Shown in pieces: positions 9,501 to 15,645 of a stretch of DNA of 64,000 nucleotides (positions are counted from its first letter, which is position 1; each line of letters opens with the position of its first letter). A model generated the notes under the pieces. The model searched no databases. It had not been told where the DNA came from and saw nothing but the letters and a program-made list of their open reading frames with translations. The translations under genes and the position numbers were made by a program. Source of the DNA: Bacteroidaceae bacterium (GTDB taxonomy: Bacteria > Bacteroidota > Bacteroidia > Bacteroidales > Bacteroidaceae); NCBI GenBank assembly GCA_017645305.1, contig JAGCPD010000067.1:54536-118535 (forward strand). The letters run 5' to 3'.

Positions 9501-9853
9501 AGCATACCATCCTCAACCTGTTTGGTGTAATGCGACTGTTCTATGTCTTCCTTCAACATTCTGAGGCATTCTTCCTTTACCTCTTCCTCTGCGCCAAAGA
9601 AAAGCTCGCCTTTCTGATTGGCTTTGGCAATGTACTTGTCAACGTCAATGCCAATCAGGATGCGGACTTTATTGATGTCATCAAGAAACGGACGCAAGGA
9701 GAAATAGCCTGATGCCCGAAGGAAGCCCACAACGGCATCAAGGTTCTTGACCTGAGGGTTGTTCACAAGGATGCCCTCAAACTCTTTCATCAAGGTGTTC
9801 CCCTCCCTGTTGGTAAAGAAATGAGAGGAGATGGGTATGTCCTGCTGAGTCAT
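6530..9853 (-). CDS. SNF2-type helicase with N-terminal PLD nuclease domain
   Basis: I chose ATG at 9853 (MTQQDIPISSHF); ATG at 9859 is equally possible, and the TTG at 9880 is unlikely. The product is about 1107 residues. The N-terminal ~200 residues form a phospholipase-D-like domain with HAKLYIL near residue 140 and GSSNLSGNGL after it, the half-site signature of PLD nucleases fused to helicases. The SNF2/superfamily 2 motor follows: DVVGLGKT (Walker A, ~290), VDEAHKF (~370), ISATPMNN, and QRIGRVNRIG (motif VI, ~800). About 250 residues of helical C-terminus remain unassigned. The pairing with a large methyltransferase recalls DrmD-DrmMI of class 1 DISARM, but DrmA, DrmB and a separate DrmC are missing. 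Role inferred: ATP-driven recognition or cutting of invading DNA. Confidence 0.85.
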   Translation of the reverse strand: MTQQDIPISSHFFTNREGNTLMKEFEGILVNNPQVKNLDAVVGFLRASGYFSLRPFLDDINKVRILIGIDVDKYIAKANQKGELFFGAEEEVKEECLRMLKEDIEQSHYTKQVEDGMLQMVQDLIDGKLELRAHPSKKIHAKLYILYPDHFNQHTFGAAITGSSNLSGNGLGISEDKQYEFNVKLTQYDDVQFARYEFELLWEEAKNVPINAEDYQVTLDKTYLKGDVTPYELYIKMLMEYFSDRVLAIDQSDPFDMPEGYTRYDYQADAVVEGYQKLIRYDGFFLADVVGLGKTVIATMIAKKFLVENGPEHTKILVVYPPAVEQNWKTTFKDFGIDKYARFVSNGSLSKVLDDENYDYWNADEYDLVLVDEAHKFRNHATGAFQQLQEICKMPRLETGYIPGYKKKVMLISATPMNNSPADIYYQILMFQDPRQCTIDGVPNLTNFFSPLIQEFKKNRKKEDFDLKYYKKLAEKVRDRVIKPLTVRRTRTDIEGIARYNKDVNGFPKVNKPIKKEYELNERLADLFENAMHILDKELTYARYQAIAYLKPDAAPDLYDNAEVISRSLAGIRKNGLVKRLESSFYAFCRSLKAFRQANRNMIDMWENDKIFIAPDLDINALIEAGYSEEEIEEKMNEKAELNPKNASFRREHFDERYIEQLRADQLLLDDMWSEWEGIEDSDDSKFAKFEDLLKHELFRKDRNPEGKLVVFSESIDTIDYLARRINRDDVMVISSKNRDQEFKTIRENFDANWKTKKNDKNIILTSDVLAEGVNLHRSNIIINYDTPWNATRLMQRIGRVNRIGSKAGIIYNYVFYPSRQGNKEIKLNQIALSKIQTFHTTFGEDNQIYSTEEIIDRDLDKLFNDGIRQEEQDRNLELPFYEELRTLYQQNRKEYKRIEKLSLRSRTGRESRKVDGIILSGDSLVFLKTNFRKLFYKAGDQEIQELSVMDALNYFKALPEEKAVPRIPQHHEHVEKALQEFYKAKQQEIQTEESNQNQRSNLGAQVTMAVSLLNGMLTHIEDGDIRLKILQLRELTERGTITYIAKRLQRIQKDLQRQGASRVRMTFEDALKQVLDMANKYNTYYRDIQKAEEESDATIILSESFL

Positions 9854-9908
9854 AGCCATGCGATAGTTTGTTCTGCACAAGTTATCGGTAGTTTATAGGC
9901 TCGTCATC

Positions 9909-9963
9909 AAAAAGACCTCCAGACATGAAAAAGCGTAGAACGCTACTTACCCATATCTGGAGG
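9909..9963 (-). terminator. intrinsic terminator/attenuator before the helicase gene
   Basis: On the minus strand CCTCCAGATATG pairs with CATGTCTGGAGG (11 of 12 positions), enclosing a second hairpin AGCGT/ACGCT (9932-9944). A TCTTTTTG tract follows at once. It lies ~55 bases upstream of the helicase start, between it and the leader promoter, so it should gate transcription into the helicase-methyltransferase operon. Confidence 0.7.
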
Positions 9964-10018
9964 CCGTGAGAATTGCCCATAAATCCTGATAAGTTGTGCC
10001 TACGCTATCGCATAGGCA

Positions 10019-10168
10019 TCAATCTTGTCTTGGATTTATTATATCTTTGAATTTCTCACGTTCCCAGATATTACCAACAACATTAATGCTGTGATTGTTT
10101 ACCAATAAGATACGAAAGGCACCTCCGCTGAGGATTTGCTGCACCGTAAAAGTGCATTTTATGCCCAT
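10019..10168 (-). CDS. 49-residue leader-encoded small protein
   Basis: ATG at 10168 to TGA at 10019 encodes 49 residues that look protein-like: MGIKCTFTVQQILSGGAFR..., a hydrophobic middle (ILLVNNHSINVVG), then NIWEREKFKDIINPRQD. The start lies 8 bases after a TATCTTTG -7 box, so it would have almost no 5' UTR. The ORF overlaps the outer helices of the structured leader, so translation could control folding. I know no family for it. It may be a leader peptide, a small regulator or an accidental frame. Confidence 0.5.
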   Translation of the reverse strand: MGIKCTFTVQQILSGGAFRILLVNNHSINVVGNIWEREKFKDIINPRQD

Positions 10169-10175
10169 CTGGGAA

Positions 10176-10183
10176 CAAAGATA
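10176..10183 (-). promoter_or_regulatory. -7 box of the leader RNA
   Basis: The minus strand reads TATCTTTG. Transcription would begin near 10169-10170. One arm of the 10-bp inverted repeat (10167-10176) touches the box, so that repeat may act as an operator at the DNA level. No clear -33 element is seen. Confidence 0.5.
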
Positions 10184-10624
10184 CAATTATTTTCTCAATA
10201 ATAAATAACAGAGAATCAAAAATTACAAAATAAAATCGAAATTAATTCTTCCTTTAGCTGATAACAAGCCATTTCTGCCGAAGGAATACTATCGCTCCAG
10301 ATAGAAGGTTATTTTTAGAGTCCAAAAAAGCATCAAAAAAAAATCACTTAAGTGTTTTGTCAGAAACAGTTAAGTATTTTTGCAGTAACACTTAACTGTT
10401 TTGAAAGAAATACTTAAGTGTTTCTAAAACGGGTATTTTTGCCGAAAAGAAACGTACTAGATTCCTGTGGCGGCAAGACATGAAACGGACTGAAATTCAG
10501 AAAGATATATACAAGATAAAGCGAATTGGCTCAGGAGCAAGGCTTGGCATAGCTCAAACAAATTTGGCTCTCCGCTTGCTTAATCGCAGCCTTCCGTTTT
10601 GACTCTATGATGATCATGAAAATC
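10184..10624. other. intergenic region upstream of the leader
   Basis: AT-rich and without a gene. The only ordered element I see is the iteron array at 10345-10424. Confidence 0.5.
10345..10424. repeat. four 22-bp iterons with an ACTTAAGT core
   Basis: CACTTAAGTGTTTT-like units start at 10345, 10367, 10389 and 10411, exactly 22 bp apart (two helical turns). Units: CACTTAAGTGTTTT, CAGTTAAGTATTTT, CACTTAACTGTTTT, TACTTAAGTGTTTC. The core is palindromic. The phasing suggests cooperative protein binding on one DNA face. Spacers are too short and too similar for CRISPR. Confidence 0.75.
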
Positions 10625-11509
10625 CTATTTCTTTACCAAAATATTTCGTACCAACTTGCGCAGATCCTCTTTATTAGGCAGGAACAGTTCATATTTCGAT
10701 ACAAACAGATTCGAGTCCATGCCATACATGGCGTACTCCACCATCAGTTCATCTTTATAATGACTCATGATGATGCCAATAGGAGGATTATCGCCTTCCA
10801 CATTTTCCTCTTTAGCAAAATAACCCAGATACATGTTCATCTGCCCAATGTCATTATGCTTCACGGCTCCACGCTTTAAGTCTATCAAAACAAAGCATCT
10901 CAATATGCGATGGTAGAACACTAGGTCAATATGGTAATGAGTATTGTTGATGGTCAGTGGGTATTGTCGCTTGACAAACGTGAATCCCTTGCCCAGTTCC
11001 AACAAAAACATCTGCATGTTGTCAATCAGCTTATCTTCCAAATCCTTCTCCTTATAGCGTTTCCTTTCTTCTATGCCAAGGAACTCAAGCGTATAGGTGT
11101 TCTTCACAACATCCTCAGGTGTCTGCACCTGCTACCCTTCATGTGCCAGCGTCAGAACACCCTCTTTATCCTTGCTAACAGCCAGACGCATAAAGAGTCC
11201 ACTCTCCATCTGTCGATGCAAAGTCTTAACTCCCTAATTCTCTGCTATACATTCTTTCTCATAGAACTCTCGTTCCAAAGGGTCTTCTATAGTGATCAGT
11301 TCACAGATGTGCGACCACGTTAATTTGTCAGAAACCGTCTGACAAATTGGATAAAGCAGATAAAATTTGCGCATATTGTTCAAGTTCGGACGACTATAAC
11401 CACGACCAACTTTCATTTGAAGAAGCCGAGATAGTTTCGTTAGCAAAGACCCCATTTTTCTTTGATATAAATGTTTGTGACTTATATATTTTAATTCACA
11501 GTTGTACAT
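10625..11509 (-). pseudogene. broken YhcG/DUF1016-type PDDEXK nuclease
   Basis: One reading frame carries the YhcG family sequence but is cut by two TAG codons (11234-11236 and 11132-11134). Upstream: YSRPNLNNMRKFYLLYP and LTWSHICELITIEDPLEREFYEKE (DUF1016 N-terminal domain). Downstream: the C-terminal nuclease, HYHIDLVFYHRILRCFVLIDLK with the D...DLK pattern, and GQMNMYLGYF. The gene also lacks its usual first ~40 residues, because the next gene stops at 11496 inside it. An intact paralogue lies at 12251-13261. Two identical stop codons in an otherwise good frame suggest recent inactivation. If TAG were suppressed the product would be near full length, but nothing in the window supports that. 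Confidence 0.8.
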
Positions 11510-12203
11510 TTATTCCCTCAAGGACAGCTAAAACTTCGTCTCGATTGGAAAGATAATAGAATATATCGTGTAAGTTTGATTCTATCTCCTGCCTAATTTT
11601 CTTGTCCCATATCGTTTTTGTTTTATCAATGATAATTTTTCGGAAAAGCAAAGCGCAAACTTCTTTAATCCTATTATCTATGAGAATGTTGTCGTAATAG
11701 ATTGAATCTGGTAAATTTCGCGATATTTCTGCAAGCCTTCTTGTAACAAGAGCAATTGAATTTTCATTTATTTTTATGTCATTTAATGTATCTTTGATAA
11801 TATCAAAGTATTTGTTAATAAAAACCTCACTGTTTAACCTGTTATTATACAGGCTTATTATTCCATCAAATAAAGAATCCCAATCTTCAGGATTTGCAGT
11901 AATGTTGCAAACAGGATGAGATAGACGAGCATCAATGAAATTAAAAATTGTCCTATTAGTCATGCTAATTGATGCTCTCATGTAAGATTTCGCTCCATAG
12001 TGTAAATTCGTTTTCACTACTATTTTGACACTACTCTCAGGTATCTCTAATTCCTGTTTGGCAAGTGGAGCATTCTCCCCTTTTTCATTATGTTCTTGAA
12101 TAAAAGGGCCACCAGCAAAACTATCTTCTTTTACTAGACGTTTTCTTGTTAAATCATAATATAACATCAATGACATACGCAAATATTTAATTTGTTGTTG
12201 CAA
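11496..12203 (-). CDS. unrecognised 235-residue protein
   Basis: I do not recognise this protein. It is markedly more AT-rich than its neighbours and uses AAA, AAT and ATA codons heavily, which suggests recent transfer. The first ~100 residues include predicted strands (SVKIVVKTNLHY) and a segment with ASISMTNRTIFNFIDARL. The remainder looks alpha-helical and charged, ending in a possible coiled stretch (KKIRQEIESNLHDIFYYLSNRDEVLAVLE is helical). There is no signal peptide or membrane segment, so it is probably cytoplasmic. The gene sits between a broken and an intact YhcG nuclease gene and its 3' end overlaps the broken one by 14 bases. A role in defence is only inferred from position. Confidence 0.65.
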   Translation of the reverse strand: MQQQIKYLRMSLMLYYDLTRKRLVKEDSFAGGPFIQEHNEKGENAPLAKQELEIPESSVKIVVKTNLHYGAKSYMRASISMTNRTIFNFIDARLSHPVCNITANPEDWDSLFDGIISLYNNRLNSEVFINKYFDIIKDTLNDIKINENSIALVTRRLAEISRNLPDSIYYDNILIDNRIKEVCALLFRKIIIDKTKTIWDKKIRQEIESNLHDIFYYLSNRDEVLAVLEGINVQL

Positions 12204-12250
12204 AAATACTTCACTATTGCGAACACAATGTTCGCGTTAGAGAATATTTT

Positions 12251-13261
12251 TCATTCATCATGCTCGTCTTGCTCAATGATGTCATGCAATTTTTGCTGGA
12301 GGAGGGCTTTGTCAGGTAAACAAAGTTGATACTCCGCAACCATCGTAGGTGATAGACTACGACTCAAAGCATATTCCACTACTGTATCATCCTTGTCTTT
12401 ACATAGTAGTATGCCTATACTTGGGTTTTCCCTTGGCTTCTTAACATCTCTGTCAAGGGACTCCAAATAGAAATTCAACTGTCCCAAATGCTCTGGCTTA
12501 AATTTCTCCATCTTCAACTCGAATGCAACAAGACATTGCAATTCTCTGTGATAGAAAAGCAGGTCTATGCGGAAGTCGCTATTGCCGACTTGCAAACGGT
12601 ATTCTTCATCGATAAACAAAAAATCCTTCCCGAGTTCCAGAATAAAGCTTTTCATTTGCTTTACCAGTGCAGCCTTCATACTATTCTCATGCTCGTACTC
12701 CTTGCCACCAATAAATTCCATAACATACTGGTCTCTGAATATCTGTTCTGTCTGTGGTGCAATTTCTCTCAACACTGGTGAGAGTTTTGGAGATCCCACA
12801 GCATTACGCTCAAAAAGGGCGCTATCTATCTGGCGATTCAGTTGGCGAAAAGACAGACGTTCATGTACACAAAGGTTCAAATAGAACATCCTCTCTTCAT
12901 GAGTCTTGCAACGGCTCATTATTGCCAGATTGTTAGACCAACTAATTTGTCTCAACAGTGTTGAGAGTTTTTCGCCCACGCCATTATAGGTCTCGTAGAA
13001 CTGCTTCATGCGCCAAAGGTTCTTGTCGGAGAAGCCCTTTGTCTCAGGACTCGTCTTTGATATATAGTCAGCTAATTGCGCGACTACGCCATCTCCCCAT
13101 TCAGAGACAGAAATCTTATCAGAGATATACTTACCAATCCTCCAATATAAATCAATAAGAGAGGCATTGGCAAGTCTTACCACTTCATTCCTTGTATGCT
13201 GAATCATGGAAACGACTTCAGCAAACTGCTCATTAATATTCTTGATAACAGGATTATTCAT
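12251..13261 (-). CDS. YhcG-family PDDEXK nuclease (DUF1016)
   Basis: This 336-residue protein is complete. The N-terminal DUF1016 domain (about 1-160) contains YWRIGKYISDKI, SDKNLWRMKQFYETY and LRQISWSNNLAIM. The C-terminal nuclease domain (about 175-330) has FRIDLLFYHRELQCLVAFELK, giving the D...ExK triad of PD-(D/E)XK enzymes, then HLGQLNFYLESLD. Family members are common in defence islands and often accompany type I restriction systems; their precise target is not settled. It probably shares a transcript with the 235-aa gene downstream (gap 47 bp). A TATCTTTG box lies at 13281-13288. Confidence 0.85.
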   Translation of the reverse strand: MNNPVIKNINEQFAEVVSMIQHTRNEVVRLANASLIDLYWRIGKYISDKISVSEWGDGVVAQLADYISKTSPETKGFSDKNLWRMKQFYETYNGVGEKLSTLLRQISWSNNLAIMSRCKTHEERMFYLNLCVHERLSFRQLNRQIDSALFERNAVGSPKLSPVLREIAPQTEQIFRDQYVMEFIGGKEYEHENSMKAALVKQMKSFILELGKDFLFIDEEYRLQVGNSDFRIDLLFYHRELQCLVAFELKMEKFKPEHLGQLNFYLESLDRDVKKPRENPSIGILLCKDKDDTVVEYALSRSLSPTMVAEYQLCLPDKALLQQKLHDIIEQDEHDE

Positions 13262-13280
13262 ACACTATGACGTTTTTGTA

Positions 13281-13288
13281 CAAAGATA
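13281..13288 (-). promoter_or_regulatory. -7 box of the YhcG nuclease gene
   Basis: Minus-strand TATCTTTG, 19 bases before the start codon at 13261. The -33 element is not clear. Confidence 0.5.
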
Positions 13289-13305
13289 CTGGTTTTCTAT
13301 GAAAT

Positions 13306-14340
13306 CTACTTCAGTATCTCGGAATAAATCTTATTCATCCCTGATATTCGCTTATAAACCTCCTTTTGGACCATTGAAGGCTCTAAAACAACCAATTCTT
13401 TTCCAAAAGAACTCAGCTCACGAATGAGTTCATAATTGGGAACACAATCGATGGAGATGAACAGACCGCCCTCTAGTATAGGGTATGTGGAACGGATCTT
13501 TTGTTCTTTTTCCCCTTTCATCTGGGTCTGTGATTCATGAATTGGCTTTGTGATGACATACCCCTTAGCTGCATCACTGACCCAGAGAACAATATGTTCG
13601 CACTCCCTGTCTTCGTATAGGGTTACACCCACAATATCCTCGAAGCGTTCTTTGAGGTTATCAGGACACTTCCTGTATTTCATTTTGGGCAGCGGTTCCA
13701 CCTTATCTATTCTGTCAAGAGGGAAGGTCAGCACCTTGTTGTCAGTATCTGCTGCACCAAGCAGGAACCAACGGTCGTTATACTGCTTTAGCAGATAGGG
13801 GTGAAAATCTATACTTCGGATGGTTGCGTCCGTGAAGGTATGATATGAAAGCCGGATAACCACCTTATTTGATATCTGGTCAAAGAGGGTGCCAAGCAGA
13901 TTGGAGTTCTGTAAATAAGGATTGTTGCTGAAGCTGATAATCTGCCTACGCCTTTCCAATCCTAAGCCCATCTTGAATTTCTCCAACCAATCAAAATGGT
14001 TAAGGCCATCAAACTGGCCGATGGTGCTCAACACTTCATGCAAAAGGTTGCGCTCCTCATTACTCAACTCCTCACGGAATATAGAGAAACTGCTCCTTCT
14101 GTATCTGTAGATAGTCTTCCCATCTACAGGGAATGTTTCAATGTCTGCACGGAATGGAGCATCCTGCAAAGACTCAACGTCTTTCTCCACGCAACGGCGA
14201 GTGACTTTCAGGAAGCCGTCATCCTCAAGCATTTCGTTCACTTTCTCAGAAAGGTCGCGCATAGTATAATAATGATGGCGGTCTGAAAGCAGTCTGTCCA
14301 GATATTTGTATCTTATAAGTGCATTCTTGTTTGATGGCAT
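13306..14340 (-). CDS. WYL-domain transcriptional regulator
   Basis: This 344-residue protein has an N-terminal winged-helix region (IRYKYLDRLLSDRHHYYTMRDLSEKVN, then TRRCVEKDVESLQ) and a WYL domain near residues 145-240, where the name-giving motif appears as DRWFLLGAAD. A WCX-like C-terminal domain (about 245-330) follows. WYL proteins are thought to sense nucleic-acid or nucleotide ligands, and several (BrxR, CapW) repress defence operons. Here it lies inside a defence island, 44 bp upstream of a YhcG nuclease gene, so control of that gene or of the helicase-methyltransferase operon is plausible. It has its own -7 box (14360-14367). Confidence 0.85.
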   Translation of the reverse strand: MPSNKNALIRYKYLDRLLSDRHHYYTMRDLSEKVNEMLEDDGFLKVTRRCVEKDVESLQDAPFRADIETFPVDGKTIYRYRRSSFSIFREELSNEERNLLHEVLSTIGQFDGLNHFDWLEKFKMGLGLERRRQIISFSNNPYLQNSNLLGTLFDQISNKVVIRLSYHTFTDATIRSIDFHPYLLKQYNDRWFLLGAADTDNKVLTFPLDRIDKVEPLPKMKYRKCPDNLKERFEDIVGVTLYEDRECEHIVLWVSDAAKGYVITKPIHESQTQMKGEKEQKIRSTYPILEGGLFISIDCVPNYELIRELSSFGKELVVLEPSMVQKEVYKRISGMNKIYSEILK

Positions 14341-14359
14341 AGTTCGTTGTTTTTTATTG

Positions 14360-14367
14360 CAAAGGTA
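14360..14367 (-). promoter_or_regulatory. -7 box of the WYL regulator gene
   Basis: Minus-strand TACCTTTG, 19 bases before the start codon at 14340. Confidence 0.5.
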
Positions 14368-14426
14368 TTATGCTTGTGCGAAGTCAATGTTCGTGGATGA
14401 GGAAATGTTTTGCCAATCGCTTGTTA

Positions 14427-15275
14427 TTATTCATCCTTCAATTCTTTGGCATCCTCATCTGATGGCAGCAGGTGGTCGCTGGCTTTGGATTTGGAGATAA
14501 TGGTGCGGCCCAGTTTCTTTTCCAACTGGTTGCGGGCTGCCTTTGCTACGCTGCCTCCTTCTTTGGCAACTCTTGCCTGACCTGAGTAGCCTTTGGGGTC
14601 TTGCTGCTTGGAGAGCTCTGTCGCAGAAGCCTCTGCCAAAATGTTGAGGGCGATTTCGAGGTTGGTCATGTTGTCACGTAAATTCTCTTTCTTCAAGCCC
14701 TTGTGACGCTTATACTGCTTGGTGGTGAAGCCACTCCATTCACGAGTGATGATGTCTGTGAGCGATGCATATTCCAGGCCTTCCTCCACGCCAGTTCGTT
14801 TCCATTCGTCGGTCAGTTCCTTACGCACCTCGATGCTCTTGATGCGTTGGTTAATCCAGGCATCGCTGTAACCTAATCGTTTATAGTCGATGATGGCTTG
14901 GTCGATGCTCTTCTCTGGGTCTTGCATTTGGTCAAGACGCTGGCTAGCGACTTGTGCCATCCATTGTTTGAATGGCTCTGCTTTAGGGGAGGGGATAGCT
15001 TGTATAATACGGAAGAGACCCTCTGTTGTTGCGCAATTCATTTTCTGCTTGCCTCCTGGTGTTTGAATGGCAAGGGGGGTGACAATTTGTCCCCACCCTT
15101 TGGCAAGTTCTGGCTCGCGCCTTTTCATTTTCTTGATGTAATCTGTTGGATCTTTACTTTCTGTAAGTACCTCAACAACGTCCACCACACAAAAATACCA
15201 TTTCTCTTGTTCATCGTCCCAGACGGTGCGGACTTTGCGCTGCTCAAATAACTGGAGTGCTTGTTTCTTAGTCAT
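14427..15275 (-). CDS. BRO-family (Bro-N) protein
   Basis: This 282-residue protein has a Bro-N domain in its first ~110 residues: VRTVWDDEQEKWYFCVVDVVEVL, DPTDYIKKMKRREPEL and TEGLFRIIQAIPSPKAEPFKQW. The domain is found in phage antirepressors and in chromosomal proteins near restriction systems, where it is expected to bind DNA. The C-terminal half (about 120-282) is charged and contains EWSGFTTKQYKRHKGLKKENLRDNM, which recurs in the chromosomal subfamily. A 46-codon ORF lies 27 bp upstream, and both appear to be read from the promoter at 15455-15485. Its role in this island is unproved. Confidence 0.8.
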   Translation of the reverse strand: MTKKQALQLFEQRKVRTVWDDEQEKWYFCVVDVVEVLTESKDPTDYIKKMKRREPELAKGWGQIVTPLAIQTPGGKQKMNCATTEGLFRIIQAIPSPKAEPFKQWMAQVASQRLDQMQDPEKSIDQAIIDYKRLGYSDAWINQRIKSIEVRKELTDEWKRTGVEEGLEYASLTDIITREWSGFTTKQYKRHKGLKKENLRDNMTNLEIALNILAEASATELSKQQDPKGYSGQARVAKEGGSVAKAARNQLEKKLGRTIISKSKASDHLLPSDEDAKELKDE

Positions 15276-15302
15276 ATTATGTTCTTTTTTATTCTGTAAT
15301 TA

Positions 15303-15443
15303 TTACTTCCTCCAAACAATACAGGTTTTCTGTGCTTCCTCCCTATGTTTAATCTTATTGATTACTCGTTTCCCGCTTTCGTCTTCGTACAAGGGAAGTT
15401 GAACACTACCACTTTCGACCACACAAAAATTGTTTTTAGGCAT
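15303..15443 (-). CDS. 46-residue antirepressor-like small protein
   Basis: ATG at 15443 to TAA at 15303 gives 46 residues. The first part, NFCVVESGSVQLPLYEDESGKRVIN, resembles the opening of phage antirepressor (AntA/KilA-like) proteins, where a QLPIYED-(N/G)GKRVV segment precedes the DNA-binding helix. The rest (KIKHREEAQKTC) does not match and ends in VWRK, so it may be a truncated gene. It follows a strong promoter (15455-15485) by 12 bases and precedes the BRO gene by 27 bases, so both are probably co-transcribed. Confidence 0.5.
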   Translation of the reverse strand: MPKNNFCVVESGSVQLPLYEDESGKRVINKIKHREEAQKTCIVWRK

Positions 15444-15454
15444 TTATTACGCTC

Positions 15455-15485
15455 CAAAATTAGTAATTTCTACAATATAAGCAAA
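15455..15485 (-). promoter_or_regulatory. promoter of the small ORF-BRO operon
   Basis: On the minus strand TTTG (15485-15482), a 19-bp spacer and TAATTTTG (15462-15455) match the Bacteroidetes consensus. It lies back to back with the plus-strand promoter at 15502-15533; only 16 bases separate their -33 elements. Confidence 0.65.
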
Positions 15486-15501
15486 GGAAATAATGAAAAT
15501 G

Positions 15502-15533
15502 TTTGGAGGATATAGTAAAAAGGCTTACCTTTG
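15502..15533 (+). promoter_or_regulatory. strong promoter of a candidate small RNA
   Basis: TTTG (15502-15505), exactly 20 bp, then TACCTTTG (15526-15533): an ideal Bacteroidetes -33/-7 pair. No open frame of useful length follows before the terminator at 15615-15641. Confidence 0.75.
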
Positions 15534-15539
15534 CATTGT

Positions 15540-15645
15540 CAAAACATCTGTTTTGGCTATCCGGTAAGTTTCCGCGTGGGAGCAAGACTTGATCGACACT
15601 ACTCCATATTACAAAAAAGAGTCACTTCGCGTGGCTCTTTTGTTA
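15540..15645 (+). ncRNA. candidate small RNA, ~105 nt
   Basis: A consensus promoter and an intrinsic terminator frame a ~105-nt transcript with no convincing coding sequence. The RNA would begin with a CAAAACA/TGTTTTGG-like hairpin (about 15539-15556). The 3' end is the terminator stem. The terminator also serves the convergent nuclease gene that ends at 15643. The divergent neighbour is the small ORF-BRO operon. I do not recognise a known RNA family. Exact ends are estimates. Confidence 0.6.
15615..15641. terminator. bidirectional intrinsic terminator
   Basis: AAAAGAGTCAC pairs with GTGGCTCTTTT (one G-U pair) around a TTCGC loop. A-rich and T-rich flanks give U tracts in both directions, so it can end the plus-strand small RNA and the minus-strand nuclease gene. 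Confidence 0.8.

Larger units (their letters stand above)
9908..10170 (-). ncRNA. candidate structured leader/ncRNA upstream of the helicase
   Basis: Transcription from the -7 box at 10176-10183 would give a ~260-nt RNA made almost wholly of paired segments. Nested helices: GTGAGAA/TTCTCAC (9966-9972 with 10053-10059), ATAAATCC/GGATTTAT (9979-9986 with 10032-10039), TGCCTA/TAGGCA (9997-10002 with 10013-10018). A terminator hairpin (9916-9963) follows directly. A further 10-bp inverted repeat, GTTCCCAGAT/ATCTGGGAAC (10060-10069 with 10167-10176), abuts the outer helix. All but the last would lie inside the RNA. This looks like an attenuator leader or a free-standing RNA that ends before the helicase gene. 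I do not recognise a named RNA family. Confidence 0.55.

Noticed and set aside
2807..9853. Complete DISARM or BREX system
   Set aside because: No drmA/drmB or brxA/B/C/L, pglZ genes in the window; only a methyltransferase and a helicase with a fused PLD domain.
9853..9880. Helicase start at TTG 9880
   Set aside because: Adds residues unlike the family; ATG at 9853 or 9859 begins the recognisable N-terminus.
10345..10424. CRISPR-like array
   Set aside because: Repeats are 14 bp with 8-bp similar spacers and exact 22-bp phasing; no cas genes. It fits operator iterons better.
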